From: an uncultured Muribaculaceae bacterium
GTDB lineage: Bacteria; Bacteroidota; Bacteroidia; Bacteroidales; Muribaculaceae
Length of the DNA: 64,000 nt
Direction: 5' to 3'
Assembly: GCA_910579035.1 (NCBI GenBank)
Contig: CAJTSR010000004.1
Span: forward strand, 1-64,000
The translations under genes and the position numbers were made by a program. The notes beneath the pieces are model-generated. The model ran no database searches, was not told where the DNA came from, and saw only the letters and a program-made list of their open reading frames with translations. This document shows positions 27,402 through 35,761 of the stretch, piece by piece; the stretch's first letter is position 1, and every line of letters starts with the position of its first letter.

Positions 27402-27953
27402 TCATACTGCCACCGTGTCCCGCTCCTCATGGCCGGACATGGCATTTGGGTCATAATCAAACGCTGTGACGTTCACACGCTGTCCCTCGCGCATCAGAGT
27501 AACGTTATAGGTCTGAGATCGCCCGTTGACCTTTACCACCACCTTGGCGCGGCCACCGTTTGGCGCTGCCGAGTCGATACGGTACATATCTACCGACACC
27601 ACGTAGCGCCCTCTGGCAGGACGCGTCCAAAAAATATTTTCTGCCGACCCGCGTCCGCCCTCGCGGTTGTCTACATCGAGCTTGCCGCCGGTGCGGGAAT
27701 CTTCCATATTGCGATAACAAAGCTCCCTGCCGTTCGGCTGCATCACATGCAGGTCGACATCTCCGGGAAAATCCCACAGCAAGGTAATCTTTATATCTCC
27801 GTCGCCGCCTATCTCCTCCGCGGCCTCCACGGCATCGCGGTCATTGCCTATATCGTGCGGCGTATGCCGGTTGCCGTCGCAATTGAAGAGGAGCAACAGC
27901 GCGATAAGCAGCACGTACACTCCCACAAGGACACCTCTTAATCTTCCGTTCAT
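27402..27953 (-). CDS. DUF2135 (YfaP-like) membrane-anchored protein
   Basis: A 183-residue protein with an N-terminal membrane segment (about 7-24, VLVGVYVLLIALLLLF) and a C-terminal beta domain of the DUF2135/YfaP type: ITLLWDFPGDVDLHVMQPNGRELCY, then NIFWTRPARGRYVVSVDMYR. Such domains are Ig-like and extracytoplasmic. The segment LFNC is a poor lipobox, so a lipoprotein is possible but less likely. It is the last gene of the SrfB/SrfC locus. Its start lies in the second copy (in reading order) of a 29-bp tandem duplication, and it overlaps the stop of a ten-codon mini-ORF by 4 nt (ATGA). Function unknown. Confidence 0.75.
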   Translation of the reverse strand: MNGRLRGVLVGVYVLLIALLLLFNCDGNRHTPHDIGNDRDAVEAAEEIGGDGDIKITLLWDFPGDVDLHVMQPNGRELCYRNMEDSRTGGKLDVDNREGGRGSAENIFWTRPARGRYVVSVDMYRIDSAAPNGGRAKVVVKVNGRSQTYNVTLMREGQRVNVTAFDYDPNAMSGHEERDTVAV

Positions 27954-27987
27954 ATTATGACACCTCTTAATCTTCCGTTCATATTAT
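27930..27987. repeat. Perfect 29-bp tandem duplication
   Basis: Two identical 29-bp units abut at 27930-27958 and 27959-27987. Each contains the ATGAACGGAAG start region of the DUF2135 gene on the minus strand. Because 29 is not a multiple of 3, the inserted copy is out of frame with the gene. Confidence 0.97.
27950..27982 (-). CDS. Ten-codon mini-ORF made by the duplication
   Basis: Reads MNGRLRGVII then TGA. Its ATG overlaps the DUF1294 stop (ATGA), and its TGA overlaps the DUF2135 ATG (again ATGA). The first eight residues copy the DUF2135 N terminus. It would keep translational coupling through two stop-start steps. Whether it is translated is not known. Confidence 0.45.
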   Translation of the reverse strand: MNGRLRGVII

Positions 27988-28281
27988 ATTGTAGCCTGGC
28001 TGGGTTAGCAAAAGAACCACGCATACCGCCAATTCCAGAAATAGAAGGACGGGCACGCCTATGGCAAAACTCTTTTTACGGGTCTTATGATTGAATATCA
28101 CCATTGAGCACAAAGCGCCGAAAGCCCCCATGGCCACGCCGGCAAGCCACAGCACAAACTCAGGTATGCGGCGCTTGCCCATAAGGGCGCAATGCTTGTC
28201 GTATGCAAACAGCACGAACGATATCACGTTCATCGTGTACAACAAGGGCATCAGATAGTCGAAGAATATATAATTACGCAT
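27979..28281 (-). CDS. DUF1294 small membrane protein
   Basis: A 100-residue membrane protein with about three TM segments (about 8-25, 42-62, 72-92). The family pattern is visible: NVISFVLFAYDKHCA, then KRRIPEFVLWLAGVAMGAFGALCSMVIFNHKTRKKSF. Function of DUF1294 is unknown; it is sometimes fused to nucleic-acid-binding cold-shock domains, which are absent here. It lies 12 nt after the preceding gene of the SrfB/SrfC locus and overlaps the mini-ORF start by 4 nt. Confidence 0.85.
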   Translation of the reverse strand: MRNYIFFDYLMPLLYTMNVISFVLFAYDKHCALMGKRRIPEFVLWLAGVAMGAFGALCSMVIFNHKTRKKSFAIGVPVLLFLELAVCVVLLLTQPGYNII

Positions 28282-28293
28282 CTTACTGTATTA

Positions 28294-30087
28294 TTACGAG
28301 AATATATTAGGCAGACTATAAATCAAGGCCCGGTACATATAGTACAGAAAATATAGGGCGAAGCACATAAACAGAGCGAGGCCGATTTCAAGCAGAATCG
28401 CCCACCACGGCGGAGTCCCTACAACCTCTTTGATCTCATATTCCTTCTCGTCTTTTTCGAGTTGGAGTTTAAGCTCGGGGAAAGGCCTGCGAAGGCTTGA
28501 AAGGCACACCGTTACCGGTTTTTCAACAGAGAAGTCATCGCTGCCGAACCGCATTTCGCCATTCTTGTCAAGATGCGCTATTATCTTCTTATCATCTTGA
28601 ACAAGCACGGCGGTGGTACCCGACGACGGCCTTTTGTTGGCCTCTATCACGCGCAAGGTGCAATCGCCCTCATTTTTTGTGCTTCGATATGGCAGCACGA
28701 AATCATACACGGCCCGCGCGGAGTCAAGCACGAAGTCCTGCCTCGTTCTGGCGTCGGTAGCATCGGCCACCGTCATAGTCGTGCCCGAAACAAGGTCTTG
28801 CAGCGTCACGCGGCCAAGCTCGTCTGTAATATAATTCAGCGGGCCTTTGCCTGAGTCTATCGTTATGGGATAGAATTTAACCACGTCGCCGTCAAGGTTG
28901 ACAGTGCGCACCATTCCGTTAAATATCTCTCCGGGATCGGTATCGAAAGCAAATTCCACGGTATGCTCTCCGTCACGCACCGGCTCGACCACCGAGCGGT
29001 CACGCACCGACACGGTTACGGCTCCACCTTCTGTTTCAGGCTGCTCGAACACGGCCTTGACACAGCCTGATTCGTCGGTAAGCATCTGCCGTGCCGTACC
29101 GTTAAACTCAAAATCGACAGGCTCGTTCAGCACAGGCACGCCATCAGCGCTGACCCGCACCACAAGCTGCATCTGCAAGCGCTTGGGCGACACAAAGCGA
29201 AAATCGAAAACATTAGCCGATTCGCGCACAAGCTCACGCCTCTGCCGGGCATCCCGCAGCATCACCTCGCACTGCATGCCTTCAAGCCACGGCATACGGC
29301 ACTCGGCCACACCGTCGGCAAGCACAAGCTTCTGCGAACGGTGTCCGTAATTTATCGAGGCCTCCTCTGCCCCAATCGGTTCGCCGTCGTATGTGGCGTT
29401 AAGCCGCACGGTCACAAACTCGGTCACGTCAACTTCAACCAACTCCGTGTCCTTGCCTATACTCTCGCTGTGTTCTCGCCCGGTAACACTGTCACGAACA
29501 TGCACCACCTCGCCCGGAGCAACACGCCCAAGGTCGTACAATCCGTCCGAATCTGTCACCTTTGGCGCCCAGTTCAAGCCCTGCATTATTTCAAAACTGC
29601 GCGACGGCACCCTTATGCCATCGATAAGAAACGCGAGCTTCACATCGTGTATATTGTCCTCGGCCGGAGCCTCTATGATGCTTCCGCCACGCACCCGGTT
29701 ATAGTTCGCGAAGCCCCAGCCGGTAAGTCGTACCACAAGCCCGGCCTCGCCTCGGCGCAGAAACACAAAATCATCGTTAGGCCAATTAAAAATCTGCTCT
29801 ATCCTCGCTTTCTGTTGCGGAAAACGCGCGACCGTGCGCGAGCGCAGCCCTTCTATGACAGCCATGGCTTCCGCCCTGTCGGCCTCCGAAGCATCGGTAA
29901 GAGTGGTCCAGCCCGACGCCTCAGCATCAGACCAGTAATATCCCCCGTGGGTCACATATACCGGGGCAAATATCTCAGCCTCACTGCCAAGGAGCTGGCG
30001 TATGCGTATATTGGCCTGGTCCTTGGTGTTCCAGCCGGCAACCTGCCAGTGAACTTCCGAACTTAATACTTCCTTTATCTTTGGCAT
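28294..30087 (-). CDS. Tail-anchored protein with Ig-like repeats
   Basis: No family recognised. The 597-residue protein has no signal peptide and one TM near the C terminus (about 562-583, WWAILLEIGLALFMCFALYFLYYMY), so the large N-terminal part should be cytoplasmic. Residues 1-130 include a WNTKDQAN...VYVTHGGYYWSD segment. From about 150 to 540 it contains several transthyretin/Ig-like modules with the recurring pattern 'DxxGxVxLxxLxxGxxxxVxD' (GLYDLGRVAPGEVVHVRD; ELGRVTLQDLVSGTTMTVAD). The ATG at 30087 is chosen because an upstream extension to 30186 would run into the preceding gene. It is part of the SrfB/SrfC locus. Confidence 0.7.
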   Translation of the reverse strand: MPKIKEVLSSEVHWQVAGWNTKDQANIRIRQLLGSEAEIFAPVYVTHGGYYWSDAEASGWTTLTDASEADRAEAMAVIEGLRSRTVARFPQQKARIEQIFNWPNDDFVFLRRGEAGLVVRLTGWGFANYNRVRGGSIIEAPAEDNIHDVKLAFLIDGIRVPSRSFEIMQGLNWAPKVTDSDGLYDLGRVAPGEVVHVRDSVTGREHSESIGKDTELVEVDVTEFVTVRLNATYDGEPIGAEEASINYGHRSQKLVLADGVAECRMPWLEGMQCEVMLRDARQRRELVRESANVFDFRFVSPKRLQMQLVVRVSADGVPVLNEPVDFEFNGTARQMLTDESGCVKAVFEQPETEGGAVTVSVRDRSVVEPVRDGEHTVEFAFDTDPGEIFNGMVRTVNLDGDVVKFYPITIDSGKGPLNYITDELGRVTLQDLVSGTTMTVADATDARTRQDFVLDSARAVYDFVLPYRSTKNEGDCTLRVIEANKRPSSGTTAVLVQDDKKIIAHLDKNGEMRFGSDDFSVEKPVTVCLSSLRRPFPELKLQLEKDEKEYEIKEVVGTPPWWAILLEIGLALFMCFALYFLYYMYRALIYSLPNIFS

Positions 30088-30101
30088 ATATGAGTTCCTT
30101 T

Positions 30102-31034
30102 TTAATTTCGGTTGAAAGAACGTGCCGACTTTGCTATTCTGTTGCGGGCAAGGTCGAAATCGGCTCCGAGCCTGATGTCCGTGCATTCTTTTTCAAATTC
30201 CGTGATAGCCTGAGCCAATCTCAGATGGGCGTCAAAATCGTATAAATCGCCGTTACGCAACTGATGAGTTGGCACAGAGCCAAGAAATGCCTGCAACGCT
30301 TGCCTGCGCGCGTTGTCATAATCGCGCCTTAGACGCTCGCACCGGCCATCGACAGCCTCGGCGGAAATACCGTCCCTCACCCACTGCAAGCCGACAAGCT
30401 CGCTGTCGCAATCCGCAGCACGGCGTTCTATCTCACGCGCCTTGGCCCTGTGCAGTTCCAGTTCGCGGTTTATGTCGTAATGATTCAGATTGTGCACCAC
30501 ACGGCCGTCGGCATACTCGCAGGAGAAATTATCCCACCCGCCGGTAAAAGGACGAGTGTACGAATACACGCTGAGGAAGAAAGCGCGGTCGTTCATTATC
30601 TTTCGGTAATGCTCGCTACTTTCTACCGAAGCATACTGTGGCCGCATATCGTTGTCCAGCCCTTCATACACTGCTGCCAGGCCGTATATTCCAGAAAGCG
30701 GCATACGGCTTCTTGCGCGGCCATACTGCAGCCTTACAAAGCCATGCAGAGCCTCGATGCTATGGCTCGCAAAGAGATTTGACAGCATTATGGAATCAGA
30801 CGCCCTAAGATGACAACTTTCTATGTACAAGCGTGCGTTGAGAAAGGCCGTGTCGCACCAACCGTCCGAAAAAGCAGAGGCGTAAGAGCCTATCCTCGCC
30901 TTATGTTCGTCCAAATTGTCGACTTCGTGTATCTCAACCAAGTCGGCACTGTCATCTGCCACAATCTGAAGGGCCACGACGACAAGCAATGCGCCGGCTA
31001 CCAATATGAATAAGGCAAACTTAAGCACTCTCAT
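30102..31034 (-). CDS. Membrane-anchored periplasmic protein, unknown family
   Basis: A 310-residue protein with an N-terminal TM (about residues 5-24, KFALFILVAGALLVVVALQIV) and a long mainly helical extracytoplasmic part. Residues about 180-260 are rich in charged heptads (ELELHRAKAREIERRAADCDSEL, CERLRRDYDNARRQAL) that suggest a coiled coil. The start is taken at 31034; an ATG at 31046 would add four residues. It overlaps the preceding gene's end by about 14 nt, showing tight coupling. I do not recognise the family. Part of the SrfB/SrfC locus. Confidence 0.65.
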   Translation of the reverse strand: MRVLKFALFILVAGALLVVVALQIVADDSADLVEIHEVDNLDEHKARIGSYASAFSDGWCDTAFLNARLYIESCHLRASDSIMLSNLFASHSIEALHGFVRLQYGRARSRMPLSGIYGLAAVYEGLDNDMRPQYASVESSEHYRKIMNDRAFFLSVYSYTRPFTGGWDNFSCEYADGRVVHNLNHYDINRELELHRAKAREIERRAADCDSELVGLQWVRDGISAEAVDGRCERLRRDYDNARRQALQAFLGSVPTHQLRNGDLYDFDAHLRLAQAITEFEKECTDIRLGADFDLARNRIAKSARSFNRN

Positions 31035-32784
31035 CGCTCTCAGCATTCGATTTCAGCTCCAACACCGGTGCCTGTTTTCCACAATCAGCAGCCTCGGGCT
31101 GCACGACCTCGCTTGTCGTACCGATGGCAGCGTCTATGCCATCGCTATAGTACCAGCCTGCAAGCATGCCACCCAACAGAATTATTACCGCAATCAGCGT
31201 AATAACAAAAATACGCAGGGCAAACCACGAAACAGGCAGGCGCTCGCCGTCGCGGAACGCGAACACTCCGCAAAAACGGGCAAAGGCCGAATTTTTTACC
31301 ACGCTCCTGCCACCGAAATCAGCCGTATACCTTTCGGCTCCGGCACTCGATGCTTCCTGCAACGCCTCTGTGCTTACCCGGCACGGAGCGCCTACAAAGA
31401 CTTCCACCCTGCTCGACAGCGACGGCACAAAGCTCAGCCGCGCCACCCGCACATCGTCATTCTGCTCAAACACCACCTCAGGATAGTAATCGGAGCATAC
31501 ACGCACACATTCCGGGTTATGCCCGGCAGGCGTCTGCCGTATCTCCACCGGGCAGGGCTTTTCAGCCCACTTGGAAGAAAGAGGCACCAGTATGCTGAGT
31601 ACGGCAGTGCCGGATTCAGCCATTTTGCCACCATTGGGAACAGCCACGGAAAGCGGCGCAAGGACAATCCTCAAAGTATCGCCCGAAAGTGCGGCATCTA
31701 CTATGCGGTAAGCCGATGCGGGCTTAAGCCGCAAATGCTTCAAAAGCCATTTTCGGTCGGAGTTTACAGCACTCTCAAATTGCGTTATCCTCTCACCTTC
31801 AAGCTGGAACGTTCCGGGAGATAACGAAATGTCACCAAGCGAAAGCTCGCACATCACAGCGGCCTTGTTATCGCTCGCAGCAATACCTTCAAGCTCCACC
31901 ATTATATTTTTACGACACAGCTCCGGAGAGAAGGCCACCAATACCTCGCCGGAATTGCCGTCGAATTTTACCGTGGCTCCCCTGCGCTCTATGGCACGAC
32001 CCGACGCATATGCTTCAAGCACCTCTCCACGCGACAGTTCTACTGCCACATTCTTATAGGCATCAGAAGCATAGCCATAATCCGACGAGTTCAGCACTAC
32101 TGCCGATGCCAATTCAACCTCCTTGTCGCTGCCGTCTTTGCAAGCGGCGACAACAGTGATTCTTGGAGCAGCGTCAAGCTCTGCCGATGTCATTGCGAAC
32201 AATGGCACTTCAGGGCGGAACTGTCCCACATTCACAGCCGAAGCCTCGCCGAGGCGCATACACATAGGCAGGCGCCCTATGATTGACGCCGCCGTGCCGT
32301 TCTCTGCCAATATGTATGCCGGGCTGCGGTCGCCGTCCATACACAGAGCCGGCCCCCAGAAAGGCCTTATGGTAAGCCCCGTTATCAGCGATTTATATAC
32401 GGCGCTGTCGAATGTCTTGGCACTATCGAGCACATAGCGGTCGGCTCTGCGCTTAAGGTTGTTGTCGGCAAGTACCGAGCGTATTTTTGCAAGAATGTCG
32501 ACAGGGGACACCTCCCGCCCGGCGGCATCAGCCAGAACCGTGCGCGCAGGCAGCCTCAGCCCTATTTTTATAAAAGCCTCCCTGTTGTCCGACCCAAGGA
32601 AATTACAAACCACGGATTCATATGTCCAATACTCTCTCTCAAATTTGACGGTATGGTACACATCGCCCGTCGACAGCGCTCTGTCCGACGAATCCGCCAG
32701 ACGCTCCCCGCTCCAGTCAATACTCAGGAAAGTGGTATAACCGGGGTCGCGCCCCGCTATCTGAAGTCCTATCAAATTTGCCAT
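31021..32784 (-). CDS. Large cytoplasm-facing protein with C-terminal membrane anchor
   Basis: No family recognised. A 587-residue protein without a signal peptide and with one TM near the C terminus (about 521-545, ALRIFVITLIAVIILLGGMLAGWYY). The N-terminal about 515 residues are thus predicted to be cytoplasmic. The opening (LIGLQIAGRDPGYTTFLSIDWSG) and the mixed alpha/beta, beta-rich middle resemble scaffold or GTPase-associated proteins of conflict-type operons, a weak impression only. The ATG at 32784 is used; the frame extends to a TTG at 32793 that overlaps the previous gene. The gap to the GTPase gene upstream is 5 nt. Confidence 0.65.
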   Translation of the reverse strand: MANLIGLQIAGRDPGYTTFLSIDWSGERLADSSDRALSTGDVYHTVKFEREYWTYESVVCNFLGSDNREAFIKIGLRLPARTVLADAAGREVSPVDILAKIRSVLADNNLKRRADRYVLDSAKTFDSAVYKSLITGLTIRPFWGPALCMDGDRSPAYILAENGTAASIIGRLPMCMRLGEASAVNVGQFRPEVPLFAMTSAELDAAPRITVVAACKDGSDKEVELASAVVLNSSDYGYASDAYKNVAVELSRGEVLEAYASGRAIERRGATVKFDGNSGEVLVAFSPELCRKNIMVELEGIAASDNKAAVMCELSLGDISLSPGTFQLEGERITQFESAVNSDRKWLLKHLRLKPASAYRIVDAALSGDTLRIVLAPLSVAVPNGGKMAESGTAVLSILVPLSSKWAEKPCPVEIRQTPAGHNPECVRVCSDYYPEVVFEQNDDVRVARLSFVPSLSSRVEVFVGAPCRVSTEALQEASSAGAERYTADFGGRSVVKNSAFARFCGVFAFRDGERLPVSWFALRIFVITLIAVIILLGGMLAGWYYSDGIDAAIGTTSEVVQPEAADCGKQAPVLELKSNAESDESA

Positions 32785-32789
32785 TGTTG

Positions 32790-34757
32790 TCAAAATATGG
32801 GAGTAGTCATAAATTGGCGTAGCTTGCGCAAAAACGAACCCTTGCGCTCATACGCCGTATAGTCGCAGATAACATTGAGCAGAACATCGGAGTCTGCCGG
32901 ATTGTATGTGTATATGTTGCCCACATTGAAGCGTCCGAGGCTGAATGGAAATATACGCGGACGTCCGTCGAGCTCGCTTTCGTCCGATGCGTTTATACCG
33001 TATTCGCGGCAGCTCTCCACAAGGCTTTCGCGGGCGCCACGGTTTAGAATGCCGTGCACCACCTCGCGTGCTTGCGAAGGCCCTCCGGCAAGAGTGTCGG
33101 CCTTGGTTACAATAAAATGCAAACCTTCGACACGGCGCATTATGGCCTCGTTAGGATTGCGCCCGTCGACCTTGCCGAACATAAGGCTCTTCAATCGGTT
33201 GACGGCCTCGGCCTGCAAAGCCTGCTCACGCCCCTCGCTGGTAGGGTCAATGAGTATGAAAAACAATTTGCGGTTTCCGTTATTCAATATCTCGGGAGCC
33301 TGAGTGCCCATGTCGGCGAAAGAGGTTACAAGCTTGCCGTCGCGCCCCATGGCGTTCACAATCTTATTAACGAAAGTTTCGCCGGCCATCTCCACAAGGT
33401 TGAAATGATGCTTGACGCCTTCGGGGCGTCGGGCCGTAGCCTTGATCATTGCCACAAAATTCTCCGGCGTACCCGAAATCGCGATGCCTGCCTTGCCGTA
33501 TTTTTTCAGAAGACTGGCATACTCGCCGCTCCAGTTGGCCTCGTCTATATCAATATCATCGTGGCTCAGCAGTCCCGACAGCACGCAGGTCTTGCCGCTT
33601 GAAGCTATGCCGAAGAATACCACGTCTGTGAGGCCTTTCTCGCCCACCCCCGACGCATAACGGCTGTTCTCATTCGGCGACGGCGGCAAATCCTTTCTTA
33701 TGCGCTCATCGTCCAGTATTCTTTGGAATGTTTCCTCGTCCGCACCTGAAGCTTCGCAAAGTTCCTCCTTGGTACACACCTTCTTATCGTACAAGGTGCA
33801 GAAAGTAAGATTATCGTACTTCAGTGGCGAACAGCGCAGGCGTTCAAGCTCCACGCCCTTGAGTTTCTCCACTACGCGGGCGGCCTGCGCGGCGAAAATA
33901 TGCTCGGGATTACGGCCTATAAATTCAAGCACGCTGTATATGTCGCTGCCATCAACAGAGGCCCATTCCGCCGACGCTCTTCTCACACTGTTCACTTTGT
34001 GGGAGTGACGCCCTATGCCTCGGTAAAAATCATCATAAACCCTGACTCCGGCCTCGACATCAGCTTGTCCCAATGCCCATTCCCATATCTTGTTATCGAC
34101 AGTGGTTCTGTAATCGCCAATGTCGCCGTAACGTGCTAAAAACTCTTTGGCGGCCTCTATGCTTGCAAGTCGGCCGTCCGAATCTAAGATTGCCTCCCAT
34201 GCCTGCTCCGCATTGCCGGCAACCATTCCCGACAGCTGTTCTTTCATTTCTTGGCATTCGGCCACATGCTGCGAGGCAAACGCAACTTCTTTCCAAGCAG
34301 TGACAAAAGAACCGAGCGCGCCTATCAGTTCGCCCGCCGGGGGAATCTGCCGTGTATCATAATCCATTATCGCAGATTCCGCACGACTGCGAAGACGCTC
34401 GTACTGCTTGTACTCGTTGAAACGGCTCATAGCTCCCTGCACCTCTGTCACATGAGGCGTGGCCGATGGCAGACTGCCCCACTTAGCCAAATACGCCTCA
34501 AGCAAGCGTCCTGTTTCTTCGGCAAACGGTGCTTTGTCAGCAGCTGCCACGGCAGACTCGAAATCAGCATTCTCCGCCGGGTCGGGCATATTGTTCAACA
34601 AATTCTCCACATAGGCCAGCTTGGCCGCAAACTGCGGCTGCACGGAGGCATACGCCCGAAGATCCTCTACAGAGAATGTCTGCTGCCTCAGCTTTTCCAG
34701 TATCGCATCGGCAGGGGCTCTGTTAAGCCATAATTTCTGTGGTAATGAAAGTTCCAT
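32790..34757 (-). CDS. P-loop GTPase with helical N-terminal half
   Basis: A 655-residue protein. The N-terminal about 370 residues are helical (for example LEKLRQQTFSVEDLRAYASVQPQFAAKLAYVENLL). The C-terminal domain is a GTPase: Walker A/G1 GIASSGKT (383-390), a probable G3 in FNLVEMAGE (Glu in place of the usual Asp), and G4 TKAD (551-554). No membrane segment is seen, so it is cytoplasmic. Similar 'ASSGKT' GTPases occur in bacterial conflict-type operons with other NTPases. The ATG at 34757 avoids overlapping the upstream gene, which a start at 34808 would do. Part of the SrfB/SrfC locus. Confidence 0.72.
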   Translation of the reverse strand: MELSLPQKLWLNRAPADAILEKLRQQTFSVEDLRAYASVQPQFAAKLAYVENLLNNMPDPAENADFESAVAAADKAPFAEETGRLLEAYLAKWGSLPSATPHVTEVQGAMSRFNEYKQYERLRSRAESAIMDYDTRQIPPAGELIGALGSFVTAWKEVAFASQHVAECQEMKEQLSGMVAGNAEQAWEAILDSDGRLASIEAAKEFLARYGDIGDYRTTVDNKIWEWALGQADVEAGVRVYDDFYRGIGRHSHKVNSVRRASAEWASVDGSDIYSVLEFIGRNPEHIFAAQAARVVEKLKGVELERLRCSPLKYDNLTFCTLYDKKVCTKEELCEASGADEETFQRILDDERIRKDLPPSPNENSRYASGVGEKGLTDVVFFGIASSGKTCVLSGLLSHDDIDIDEANWSGEYASLLKKYGKAGIAISGTPENFVAMIKATARRPEGVKHHFNLVEMAGETFVNKIVNAMGRDGKLVTSFADMGTQAPEILNNGNRKLFFILIDPTSEGREQALQAEAVNRLKSLMFGKVDGRNPNEAIMRRVEGLHFIVTKADTLAGGPSQAREVVHGILNRGARESLVESCREYGINASDESELDGRPRIFPFSLGRFNVGNIYTYNPADSDVLLNVICDYTAYERKGSFLRKLRQFMTTPIF

Positions 34758-34767
34758 ACAATCTAAA

Positions 34768-35760
34768 TCATAGGGGGAAACCGTACTTGTCGGAAATCTT
34801 CGGCCCACGTCCTACCGGCGCGGCAAGAGAACGCATCGACATAAAATAATTGAATAAAAACAACGCGGCCAGCAGCAGCACGGCCAGCAGGCTGCGCCCG
34901 TCGATATCTTTTATACCGGCTATCTCCAGTTGCAACTGTATTATATCAGCGGGCGTCGAAAAAAACGGCGGCTCCGTTTCAACAAGCTCGTAACTGCTGC
35001 CTGAGGCCTGTATCAGCGGAAGACGCACAGATTGAGCCATATCGCCAAGTTCAACGGCAAGCGTGTCGGCAAAGTCCCTCATATTATCAGCGAGTGGTTT
35101 GATATCATATGCCCTCCAGCGGTTTACGCGCCGTTTAAATCCATTTATAAGTCCACGCTTGTATGCTATACGGTTCACTTCGTGGCTCCCGTTTTCTATG
35201 TATTCCTTTGTTCTGAAATAAAAATCCTCGATACGGCGATTATTCAGCATCGTGGCAGGCGATCCGCCAAGAACCTCTCGCGATATATAGCGCTGCACGA
35301 TGTTTCCGGCATATTTTACCTGGTGTGCCGCAAAATTCGACAACCCGGCTACAGTAGCGTCCAAACGGTCGTTCTGTACCTCCACATACCGGCCCACCAT
35401 AGCATCAACACTTAAAACAGCCCGCTTGCCCAATGCCTTCTGCGAACCGCTCAAATAATTATATCCGGCTATTACGAACGGCGCAGACCCGACAATGACA
35501 ACAAGCATGGCCACCACTGCCACTATCTCGACAACCTTCCATTTCTTGAAATCATTAGTGGTACCTTTGGCCTTTATAGCATACGCCATACCCTCTAAGC
35601 CAACACAAAACAAGCCTCCGCTTGCCAAAGCGGCGCCAATCCGCGTCATTCCGTAAATTTCAAATCCATAAAAAGACAATGTACAGATGGCGAGCAAGCC
35701 GATGGCCGACATCATAAATGCCACCGACATAAACATTCCACTTCCTTTCTGTTTCGCCAT
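34768..35760 (-). CDS. Four-TM membrane protein, unknown family
   Basis: A 330-residue protein with TMs at about 9-30, 36-58 and 72-97, then an extracytoplasmic helical domain (about 100-275) and a final TM (about 285-308, LLAVLLLAALFLFNYF). The domain contains long amphipathic stretches (DAMVGRYVEVQNDRLDATVAGLSNFAAHQVKYA). I do not recognise the family. It starts 1 nt after the subtilase gene ends, so the two are coupled, and it may bridge the periplasmic protease and the cytoplasmic NTPases. Confidence 0.65.
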   Translation of the reverse strand: MAKQKGSGMFMSVAFMMSAIGLLAICTLSFYGFEIYGMTRIGAALASGGLFCVGLEGMAYAIKAKGTTNDFKKWKVVEIVAVVAMLVVIVGSAPFVIAGYNYLSGSQKALGKRAVLSVDAMVGRYVEVQNDRLDATVAGLSNFAAHQVKYAGNIVQRYISREVLGGSPATMLNNRRIEDFYFRTKEYIENGSHEVNRIAYKRGLINGFKRRVNRWRAYDIKPLADNMRDFADTLAVELGDMAQSVRLPLIQASGSSYELVETEPPFFSTPADIIQLQLEIAGIKDIDGRSLLAVLLLAALFLFNYFMSMRSLAAPVGRGPKISDKYGFPL

Positions 35761-35761
35761 A

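Noticed and set aside
27950..27982. Frameshift in the DUF2135 gene
   Set aside because: The DUF2135 frame is intact from its own ATG; the duplication only adds a separate mini-ORF in front of it.
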